Translations under genes and position numbers: made by a program | Shown here: in pieces, positions 28,301-40,300 of the stretch | Position numbering within the stretch: the stretch's first letter is position 1 | Layout: each line of letters starts with the position of its first letter | Source: Apostichopus japonicus | Taxonomy: Eukaryota; Echinodermata; Holothuroidea; Aspidochirotida; Stichopodidae | Assembly: GCF_037975245.1 (NCBI RefSeq) | Contig: NC_092565.1 | Span: forward strand, 10,906,499 to 10,970,498 | Direction: 5' to 3' | DNA: 64,000 nt | The notes under the pieces: generated by a model | Database searches by the model: none | The model's input: only the letters and a program-made list of their open reading frames with translations | Told to the model about the DNA's origin: nothing

Positions 28301-31300
28301 TTGCTATATGTAAGTGCAGAGATTCATTGAAGTTTATGTACACAGGAACAATAGTATTTTATAAGAGACAACATTCACAGCTATCAAAACTGCTCTGGAA
28401 AATATTGGATGCTAAATTATTCCATGTCAATCCATTCAACTTTGCAGATTATTTTCTGCAGTGATTTTAAAGAATGGACCTTGTAACACTGTCAGGTGAA
28501 GGTGACTTTCTTGAAGTTATTCTCTGAGTCAGGGACAGCAGACCGGACAGAGGTGATGGCCGTGGAGGAGTACCCCTTCACTTTTGTGAAAACTTGGAAA
28601 AAGGGGTAAAATATTCTTGTCAACTCTGTATTTAGTTTTGACAAACACAAGTACATTTACAACAATTTGCATATTTTTGTCATTGAAGAAAAGCCATTTT
28701 CTGAACTGTTTTTCAGAAGACAATGTACCAACTTACCAATCTGAAATCTTCCATTTCACTCTTCACAAGACGATTCCTCAATGAAGTTAATTTAGCCGTG
28801 GCTTCCTCTACAGCTTCTTCAAGAGTATCGCCGTCTTCTTCCTCCTCGTCTACGTCGTCGATCATGTCTGCTGCCCTCGCTGTCTGCACCTTCTTGGCTC
28901 TCATCGTGCAGTGGACCAACGATTGTATCAAGTCGCCCTGGGCGGTGAGAAATGTCATTAAGTCTGCTATAAGTGTCTAACTAAAAGAATAATACGAAAT
29001 ATCTCTTCTCTTATTTTGGGCTGCTGATTCCCATTCTCTTGTTTATTAAATTTCAGATATATTACAGTTAGCTCTTATCATCAAATGACTGTTTGAAACT
29101 TTGCCATAACAAAAGGTGTATGCCCTATGTATAGTATCAAGCACCAAAATGCTAAGTTACAAATCTGCCCAAGTCTCCGTTCTTGAGACATTGTGTGGAC
29201 AAGTTTTCACAGTTTGACCAATGCTATTGGTCAATGTTGACCAATGCTATCTTCCACAAAGCACACAGGTTTCCAAGCTGACTACTGACCATTAATACAC
29301 CAAGTGTAGAATTTCTACAAAGATGCTCCTGCTTATTAAAGGTGTTGAATTTGTAGGTCATGTCCCTTCATGACTAGAAGGCATTACGACTGTCCTCAAA
29401 TTAATCCAAACTTATCTAAATAGCAATGAATGGGTCAACTTGTTTAGCCATTGCAACATCACACAGACTGGTAGGGATGCATTGCATACTTACAAGAGGT
29501 TCAACAATGGCTACATTCTCCCCCCTGGGTGACAATGGTTGGTTCCAGTCTAATGGGTGGTTCTGCATCTTCATGACTAGAAGGCATTACGACTGTCCTC
29601 AAATTAATCCAAACTTATCTAAATATCAATGAATGGGTCAACTTGGTAGCCATTGCAACATCACACAGACTGGTAGGGATGCATTGTATACTTACAAGAG
29701 GTTCAACAATGTCAACTTTCTCCCCTTGGGTGACAATGGTTGGTTCCAGTCTCATGGGTGGTTCAGCGTCTTCGTCTGGATCCACATAAATATCGAGCTG
29801 TTTCACAAGGAGCATCAAGACAGGCACCAGGAGTTTGGAGTTGTGATGTACTACTCCATACAGACCCTGCATCCAATGTTAAAACATATGAATTAGTAAA
29901 GAATGAAGAAGAATGAGAAGAAAATACCAGCCATATATCAGTATACACACAATAGAAACACTAAATAAAGTGTGACAAGAACAAAAGAAGAAAAAGAATG
30001 GTAGTGTTGTAATATACTGATCTATACAGAGCCTGCATCCAATGTTAAAACATATGCATTAGTAAAGAATGAAGAAGAATGAGAAGAAAATACCAGCCAT
30101 ATATCAGTATACACACAATAGAAACACTAAATAAAGTGTGACAAGAACAAAAGAAGAAAAAGAATGGTAGTGTTGTAATATACTGATCTATACAGAGCCT
30201 GCATCCAATGTTAAAACATATGCATTAGTAAAGAATGAAGAAGAATGAGAAGAAAATACCAGCCATATATCAGTATACACAAAATAGAAACACTACATAA
30301 AGTGTGACAAGAACAAAAGAAGAAACACAAAGAATGGTAGTGTTGTAATATACTAATCCATACAGAGCCTGCATCCAATGTTAAAACATATGCATTAGTA
30401 AAGAATGAAGAAGAATGAGAAGAAAATACCAGCCATATATCAGTATACACACAATAGAAACACTAAATAAAGTGTGACAAGAACAAAAGAAGAAAAAGAA
30501 TGGTAGTGTTGTAATATACTGATCTATACAGAGCCTGCATCCAATGTTAAAACATATGCATTAGTAAAGAATGAAGAAGAATGAGAAGAAAATACCAGCC
30601 ATATATCAGTATACACACAATAGAAACACTAAATAAAGTGTGACAAGAACAAAAGAAGAAAAAGAATGGTAGTGTTGTAATATACTGATCTATACAGAGC
30701 CTGCATCCAATGTTAAAACATATGCATTAGTAAAGAATGAAGAAGAATGAGAAGAAAATACCAGCCATATATCAGTATACACAAAATAGAAACACTACAT
30801 AAAGTGTGACAAGAACAAAAGAAGAAACACAAAGAATGGTAGTGTTGTAATATACTAATCCATACAGAGCCTGCATCCAATGTTAAAACATATGCATTAG
30901 TAAAGAATGAAGAAGAATGAGAAGAAAATACCAGCCATATATCAGTATACACACAATAGAAACACTAAATAAAGTGTGACAAGAACAAAAGAAGAAAAAC
31001 AAAGAATGGTAGTGTTGTAATATACTGATCTATACAGAGCCTGTATACAACGTTCAAAATAAGTATTAGTTTAGGAAGAAGAAGAAGAATGAGAAATTTA
31101 CACCAATTAAACATGTTTGCACACAGAATTAGAAAACCCCCAAACTAATATGAATTATAATGCGTGGTAAGAGTTGTAGGTATGTACTACTCCATACAGA
31201 CCATGCACCATCATCATCCAAGTATAAAGTACCGAGAAACCAACAAAGCAGAACAACAACAGAAAGAAGAGGGGCAAAGAAAGGGATATTGACACAGATC

Positions 31301-34300
31301 AGTCACATCATAACTTATAATCACACAAAACAAACTAAATGATAGTGACACTCCACTCTGTACAAACCATACAAACATTCATCCCCTACAACACTAGCAC
31401 AATATAGAAACTTAACCAATGTTATGGTATATTTGATACAGCTAACTTTTGTTTGTTGCAAAAGGAATATGGAAGAGGGGAGGGGTCCTCTGTGGCTACA
31501 CCATTGTTTCAGAGAGGTACCTGATAGAGTGTCCTTCGGACCTCTGCCTGTTGGGTCAGAGACCTGCTGAGGTTCCATAGGATTTCGGTACACACGAGCG
31601 CAGTGTAGTTGGCGGGTTGTCGGTTTCCTCCGTTGTGGACCTCGACCGCTGTGGTCTGTTGCTGCAAATATGAGGATAAAATGAGACTGATTCCAGTGTA
31701 TGTATGACATGCTTTACTAGATGTTTAACTGTCCATCAGGCCCCACTGATGCCTGAAAGATCAGGAACTGAAGATATTGGCAATCTTACATTTGACAATT
31801 CATGCCCAAGCCTAGCATGAGGGGAGGGAGGGGAGGGGAGGGGGGTGAGGTGGTGTCAGGGGACTACAGTCCAAACGTTTTGGGTTAATTAGGTGACCTT
31901 CGGAAATATGGAATAAAGAAAAGAGTATTTTTCTTCGCATCAAATACTTAAGGAGATTAATGTGTTCATAAGCATTGACATAATTGTCCCCTGGGCCCTA
32001 CTTGCTTCGTTGATGACTAACATTTGAGAAATATTTGAATAGTCTTTCAATATGAAACACAAACTGTTGTACAAAGAGACAGAACGTATATTATCAGTGG
32101 GGAGGAGATATTTAGTGATCAGAAAAACTTATCAAATAAGACTAGCCCTGGGTACCGGGCCCACTGCTATGCTAGTTGTAACAAACTATCAATACCTATC
32201 CTGGTCATGTATTTGTACAGAAGTACAGGTAAAAAATCTTAGACACAAAAGCTGTTTGTCTTTGACATGACTGGACTGATGTGCTAAAAGTGTTATTGCA
32301 AAGCTTGGCTAATCTAGGAGGTCCGTTTGTGCCAAAAATTCCTCTCAAGAAATGAAGCGTGCACCTATGAGGTCAGTTTAAACCATACTTTGTTTACCTG
32401 GAAGTCAGGGTGCACCTTAATTCATATATCTGAGAGCTCAAGTTGCACCAACCCTTGTTTGACCCAAAGGTCAATTTACACCAAGATTTTTGTTTACATA
32501 GTTAAGGTTTGTTTTTAAACTTATTTGTGTAAGAGGTCAGCAAATATTCACTGACAGAGGGGTGGAGAGAGAGAGGGGGAGGGAGGGAGGGGAGGGGAGG
32601 GAGGGAGGGGGAGGGAGAGGGATAAGGAATAATTTACACCAACATGAGAGATCAGTTTGACCAAACTTTTATATTTACCTGAGAAGAGGAAGGGGAGGAG
32701 ACAATTTGTACCAAATATTGTCAGCTTGCAAAACAAAATTTTGATTTGCCTGAAAGTTCAGTTTGCACAAATTGTTTTCCTTTACTTTTGAGATCAACTT
32801 GCACCAATTTTGGTCTACCTGGGAACTAGTTTGCTCCAAAATTTCCATTTTACCTGTGGGTTCAGGTTGCACTCATTTGTTTTGCTTTACCTCGGAGATC
32901 AACCTGTACCAAATTTGAGTCTACCTGGGCACTAGTTTGAGCGAATGTTTTTATTTAACCTGGGGGATTTTGCATTAAAACATTGCATAACCTTCAAAGT
33001 CAGTTTGAATGAAGCTTTCTTTACCTGACTGGATAAGGAAACATTACCCTGGCTCCAAGGTTGACTCATAGGTAAACTACCCAGGACTTGAAAATGTCTT
33101 AGAATCTTCATATATCCCAGCACGGCTATCTTCCGAGATTCCAACTGTCTGTTGAAATTAACCCGTAACAAAAATACGAAACAAAAATACAGTCAATTGG
33201 TTGTCAGCACTCCTGTTAAAATGAACTAATACAGCTTGCCTTTCTGAAACTGTAATTTAAACGGCTAAAGTAAACATAAAAACAAAGACGTCAGGCACAA
33301 TATCTAGATACTTCTGGCAAGATAGAAGGAGGGGTGTATTCTATTTCACAATATTAAAAAGGAAACTCTCTGAGATGAATATCTGCGTGTACAATGCATG
33401 ATATATCTGAGATTGTCAAAAATGAATATGCATTAGTCTTGTTTTTAGCTATACGATTACCTGCCAAACATAGCCTTCCTCAGAATGAGCATGAGCGAAT
33501 CCTTTAGATTGACGTTTATCTTCATCAATGGTGTCAAGGCGTTGAGAATCCCTTCAGAAGTCTGGATCTGAAACATGCTGAGGTAATCCAAGGTGTTACT
33601 CAGCTTACCGAGGTTTGAAAGAATCGTGAGGGGTGCTGTCTTGACGAGGGCATGGAACAGATCTAAATGAGGAACAAATCCGTAAGAGAATAAAGCAGCT
33701 GGGTGTGTGCTGGATGTGATGCAGACCTGTCTACTTCAACCCCCCCCCTCTGGAATCAGCTGTAGGAGCTAGAATTGAACTTTCCACTCTAGTCCTGTTT
33801 GTTTTGTTTTTTGTCTACAAGGTAGGCAGTTGTGTGAGTTGTTAAACAATGCTATGTCTCAAAATTTGGGGTGTTTTCTGGCTAAATGTCAATGGATTTT
33901 GCTGTTTACCAGTAGACTAGAGAAAGGCACCAAGCATTTTTCTGCCAGTAGATATTAAGAACCTAAACACAAGGTAAGTCGGTTAACAATAGTCAGTCAA
34001 TTAATCGGCATGATTTTCAACCTAACGTAATCCCTGTGTTTACTGATTCTTATTAACATAATATTATTGGGCTTCTCTCAAAAGCCTGTACAGTAACTGA
34101 GATGTGTGTAATTTAGGACATTACTGGTGAGAACTTGATGCTAGCTAGTAAATGTTTTTATTAAGCTCTGGCATTTATTAGCAAGTGGCTAAAATAGTTA
34201 ATTCTGGGTCTGGGTGTGATACAGCAAACACAGTTCAATATACTAGGGCTGTGCAGCTACTACAATGTAAGAAACGGCTGTTTTAAACATCTCACTAATT

Positions 34301-37300
34301 CTTTCGGCGACTTTAATCCCTATTCATTGAGCACAATAGCATTTCCTGCGTATAAACTCGTAGAGGGATTATACGAGGTGTCTACGCGGCAATTTGTTTG
34401 TCAACGAGTTTATACGCAGTTGTACGTGTTTATACGTCTTTATACGATTCTGTGCGCGGTACTGAACAGTGATATGCCACACAATTGTCTGCTAGCCAAT
34501 GTCAGATTTCCAACAACAGCAAAGGCTCATGAAATAACCTCATTGTTCGCATATATTTTTTGTTGTTGCATATACCCAAAAATGAAAAAGTTTTGGATAT
34601 AAAATACATTGCAAAACACACCTTGAATTTGGAATAGGCAATGTGAAGTTGATAGACAGATTCAGTCAGAATGTTATGTTATGTATGTACGAAAAATAAG
34701 CATCGACTGATTACTTTACAGTGTTCGCTCTGTGAGCTTGTTTGCGTTAGACTAAAGACCACCTTTAAAATCTTTACATAAATAAATGACTAAATTAACT
34801 TTATGAAGTCTCTTTGAGATCAAAGCCAAAGATATGCATTTATGCAGAAAGTTTGCAAAAATTTTTATACTTCAAAAGTTTCACATTTGCCACAAGATAA
34901 TCCCTTCAACAGATGATCTCATTTTCACTGCCATGTTACTTTAAGAAACTATACTTAGAGTTGCCTCAACTTTTGCTGGGAATTAAGAGAACAGTTTTCT
35001 TTGGCAAAACCAATAATCGAGACATTCTTACCCACATAATGAGTGCTGATTCCACTCATGTTGATTAAAAAATTGGACAGGGTCCTCTCCAGTATTCCCA
35101 ATTGGAAAGATTCTGAGCCTTCAAAGAGATGTTTCAGAATCCTGATGGCTAAGTTACATGTCTGTTGATTGGCTCCATCCGATGAGACTGGTCGACCTAT
35201 GAAAACGAATATACAACACAAATAAAAACTTCATGAAAAGGATTTGTCATGTAATGGTGATACATAACAAAGATGGACAAAACCAATCTGGACCCTGTCT
35301 CCCTAATTTGTCTGTGTCTTAAGCGGCGGGCAGCCCAGTTAATATCATCAAACTCCCTTTATTTAATACTTGAATTTTGAACAAGCAAATAGTATTAACG
35401 ACAGTCAAACTATTTATTGGTTCGGAATTTAAACAATGTAGTAATCCATTTTCTCTTGGAAATTGATGTGATGATTTTTCATGATGTTTCAACTTTTAAT
35501 TTTTCAAAACAGGTCGGTACAATGTTTACTCACAGCTGAGACATGTTTCACAACAGCTCAGTACATGGATTTACAGTTAAGTCATACCAAAATATCACTT
35601 TCTACATAAACAAACAAATATTGTGCTGCCTGAAGCCAGACTGCACTGGTATCAAACTTTTTCCCTTGGTGACCCCAGTTTGTACCTTCATCACCTTGGC
35701 GGGTTATTGTGGCTTGAGCTGGAAAGTGGTCTACAGGAATGAGGTATACTCTCCATTTTGAGAAATGTTCACATCATTAAGGATTCTCTGCCACAAAATG
35801 GTGTTATAATTTGCAATATTTTTCAGGTGACTTATGTTCAAGATATTTCCACATTTTTTTCCCCACATTTATTGGCAATTTCTTTTTTGTCCAAATTTCC
35901 GTAATGTTTGACAACCCTTAAACAAGTATGCGACCCTGACACTGACCTTGAATACCAGGGGTTTAAACTATACCCTGATAAGTGGCCAGGATCTGTGCTA
36001 AGAAAGTCTACATGTTTAAGGTACGCGTTCTTGAACTCTGGTGATATATCTTCTGGACTTTTAATATTAGGTCATAAATTGCAGAGTTTTTTTTTTTTTG
36101 GATTAAGTTTTCTGCGATGCCTGCTTTACCATTCCTATCATTTTATATTTCCTGTGCATCGCTACTATGGAAATCAGGAAATCCGATGATATTTATACCG
36201 ACTCTATTGACCTTGCAAAATTCTAAACTTTCTCTGAAAATCTTCTTGATCATTTAGGGTTTAGTGTTTCCTGTACACTTCTACTTGCACTCTTCATAAT
36301 GTCATCTGTTACCACATGTTATTGACCCTAGCTGCTGTATTCAGTCTCAAAATCGGCTGCAAGCAATAACTAGATACAACATAATTAACGGAGGTATTGT
36401 AACTCACCGGGAATTTTCCCAAACGGTCCAGTTTTAGGTCCGTAAGACTCCATCAGAAGAAAAGCTAGCTGTACCATACGATAACCGACCTGCTCTAAAC
36501 CAGTCTTGCTGAAACTAGAGACAAGAAATATAAAGTGACTTTATACAAAATCAATTATTTGATGGGTTTAAAAAGTCCTTTTGAAAAGAAAATCTGCGCT
36601 AGACACTTAATGAAGACCTTTCTTAATGATGCGTCTACCGTACCCTTAGCGAATTAACTTTTTAAGAAACAGGAACGACAGAAATGTCGTTAGTTCAACT
36701 TTAAGATGAATGAACTTTACATGGTTGCCCGAAACAAAGACTTTTTTGGACATTTCCTGAGTTTTGGCTTTGCAACAAGCTGTGTGAGTGACATGGTCCT
36801 CATTGCAGAGGCAGAATAGATCCTTCTTCAGTTTTTAAGATCTTTCTAGACCTTTTTAAGTTTCAAATGATTTATCTGACTCAAACAACAATTACATTCT
36901 TACAAAATGTTACCATCATGAAGCGTATCAGCTTAATTTTAAGTTAAATTAAATTGGTAAATAGTAGGAAGATATTTAAAGCTCTTTTACTGCCTGGTTC
37001 ATGCATTAGCCACCCTTTGATCATATGAATGTACATTATACAGATTCTCCAGTATACAATTTAAATATAAATTGTAGGTGAAATTAAGATTGGGTTTTCA
37101 TCTATGTGAGTATAACATTGTCACCATAAAATATTGCTTTGAATACAACAAACATTGGGGATAAAATTTCATTTATTATGTTTCATTGCCAAAACTTTTA
37201 CTTCCTGAAGATGGCTCCATTTTTAATAAACAATAAAATCTAAGCTATTTAAATTAAAGAGCTATTATAAGACCAAGTTCAGTTTCATTTGTTTTGTCAC

Positions 37301-40300
37301 TGAGATATCATCTTGCCTAAACAGGTTTGCAAAACATGGTTGCCATAGGAACATAATTAATCATTTATAATTCAATACTTAATGTCATGAAGTACACTTC
37401 AGTGGCAGAAATAAACTGAAAGTTGTTAAAATTGTTCAACTTACTCTCGCTGAGCTAATTCACACAGAAAGGTGGTAACATCACATGGCTCTGGTACTAA
37501 TCCTGAAGAGGGGAAAAAAGGATAAATATTAAATAACAGTTAATTTGAGACTTTTCTGTCTGGGTTTCTGTTTCTGTTGCGAAGGGGGGGGGGCAAGTTC
37601 TTTGTTCATATAAATGTCTTAGTTTGATGAATTTGATGTATTTTATGGTTTAGTCAGAGCGATACAAAGGTTACAACCATACACAAAATGTAGTCTTGTT
37701 AAAAAAAAAAAAATTGTATACCTGACATCCACTGGCACTTTTTAATTTTTTCTGCATCTCTAAAACTTCTGAATATTGTAGTTTTCAGTACATCCAGAAT
37801 CTGTTGGAATAAGAAAGTATCTTGCTGTCAGTCTGAAATACTGTGGTTAAGATATTAAATATGGTTTTGGCTGAAACATCATGTATTTTCAAATGAAAAA
37901 GAAAAAGATAATAAGGCAGTTCTGTCACAACATATGTTGTAATGCAAGGCTTGTGAATTTTACAGATAAGTTAATTATTATTATTATTAAATTACATTTA
38001 TTTAGCAATCATTCTAAAAGTAAGCCCTCAGTGCTTACAAATGAAAGAAACTTCATAACTCAAAAGAAAATAACAATGAAATGAAATAAATAAGACAAAT
38101 AATCATGCAAAAAAATAATATATTATTGACAATTTTCAACATGTTCCCTTCATTGCAAGCTTAACATGATGTCTTTCCAAGGGAATTGTAATGCTACCTT
38201 TTTCTATATTATGTGTGTTTTATTGTGTTGAGATTTTAATTTTCATCTGATGGAAAATACTAGGCTTAATTTTACAAAAAGAGACAGAGAAGTTTCTTAA
38301 GATAATTATGACAAATTTTAGAAGCACTGTGCAAAAAATGTGACAAGGATAAAAGAGAAAAAAAAAATGCTGAATGGTAAATAGCTTTTTTTAGTAGAAA
38401 TATGGTTGAAGAAAGCTAAAAATGAGGAGAGAGAAATTGATTTTGTACTTACCGGCTCTTCCAGTCTGTTAAATGAGTGAGCCAGAGCAAGTGCCAGCGA
38501 GAAGACAAACGGGGACAGGATCAACTTATGATTACTCTGCTGTCCTGCCTGTGTAAAACAATTACTTGATGGATTAATTGGAATTCATTTGAAACATATT
38601 TTAATGGAAATATTTCTCTTCTCATCCAAATCTTGTTTACAAAATGAATGTCGGTTTAAAAGTAATTAGCAAAAATCTTTGAATATTCTTTCACCCCTCT
38701 TGTATGTCTTTTTGTACTCCCAAAAAAGTGTTCTAATGATCTGTATGACATTATGAAGCACTGCAGGACATTAAAAGCCCCCCCCCCCCTCACGGTTCCA
38801 CCCCAACCTTCTTCCAGTCTTATACTAAATTTGATGGAAGTCTTACTCACAAAGCACATCCCAAAAACTCTGTCATTTCCTCTGATCTCCAAAGTTGGAT
38901 TTTAAAAAACATGCTGAGATCTAAAAAATTTGGAATGAATTCATTTTATTCAGAAAATTTCACAGTGAAATAATTTGTGATGTCATAAAATGGACAACAC
39001 CCGTTGTCCAATGGACCAATGTGACTTTTTCTACTTGCTCTGTGATATAAATGTTTTGAAATTTCAGACTTTGTTTTTCCTTTAAGAAAAACTAAAATTC
39101 GACATTGCATCAGGGACCATGAAGTTAAAAAATGCACTTACATCTTTTGTAAAACGTTCATCAACATATTTATTTTGTGGGACACAAACCATATTTTGGA
39201 TTGGATTAAATTAGTTTGACACAATTCTCTGAGACGGGAGTATCTATCCAAGATTCCAAGATATAGCTTTGAGAACATTAGTAGGAAGGTAATTGTACTT
39301 ACTTTCAAAATTTTCAGAAATTCTTGGGTCTGTTCGTATTCCACAACAAAGGTGATATGAGTAACGATGGTGGCTACTGTCTGTCTGAAAGTCTCAGAAG
39401 TATCAGATGCAATAACTCTGCAAGGAAGAGAAGACAGAAACGGCTAATAGAAACAGGCTGTCTTTTCTAAACTTAAAAAGGTTTACTACAATGGAACAAT
39501 CGGACAGAAAACTTGCTGCATTTAATGGTTGGATATCTCACTAATTATTAGGATACTCAAATGCTTACAACAGCATAACAATTACTTTATAGATTGAGGT
39601 GTTTCCAACAATGTTGTTAACAATACAAAGATTGTTGAGAATATAAAGAGCTACTCATACAGCATGACCAAAGGCAAACTCTTCCATTTTTCAAACGACT
39701 CCAAATTTAATCAACTTTTCAATGGTTACATTCTTGTAATTTTTGGATTGACATAGAAATGCTTACAGCAGCATAACAATTACTTTATAGATTGAAGTGT
39801 TTCCAACAATGTTGTTAACAATACAAAGATTGTTGAGAATACCATAAAGTTAACAACCCAATGCAACATACAGTGTACCAATGTTGTTGTTGAGGGGATA
39901 AAGGTGATGGCATGACATTCCTGGGTTTGATCCCTTGCCAGCCAAGGTATGGTGGATTTTTCATGCGTTACAAATCTGTGATTTCCCGTCCAAAATGGTC
40001 CTCCAAAAAGAGCTAAAACTGTATACTGGATTGCCATCTGACGTCAAGTATAAGTTCCAAGCTACTCTGCTATTATTAGGATGCTTGGCATCGTAAAATA
40101 ATAACTGCAATCTAGGACGATTATATATACAGCTTTATAAGAAAGCAACTAATGTTTTGTAATGTTTCTTTCTTTGGCACTTTTTTGAAGTTACAAAAAT
40201 GAAAAGTTGAAAGTTGAAAGTGAAAGTTTTAACAAACCCATCCGTCTCAACATCTTCTTGGTCTTTATACTTCTCATCCAGTGATGCCAGGCATGAACAA

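Noticed and set aside
28937-28975. More upstream acceptors for FANCI exon 18
   Set aside because: Starting at those AGs puts a TAA stop in frame within two codons.
29859-31060. CRISPR-like array
   Set aside because: The units are contiguous 166/170-bp tandem copies without short repeats and unique spacers, in animal intronic DNA.
33025-33065. Earlier GGTAATG donor for FANCI exon 15
   Set aside because: It leaves one extra base, forcing a poor acceptor for the next exon. The CAG/GTAAAG donor keeps phase 0 and retains a segment matching the human protein.
34216-34602. 128-codon plus-strand open frame as a gene
   Set aside because: It lies antisense in a FANCI intron beside an inverted repeat, with no family resemblance or promoter context.
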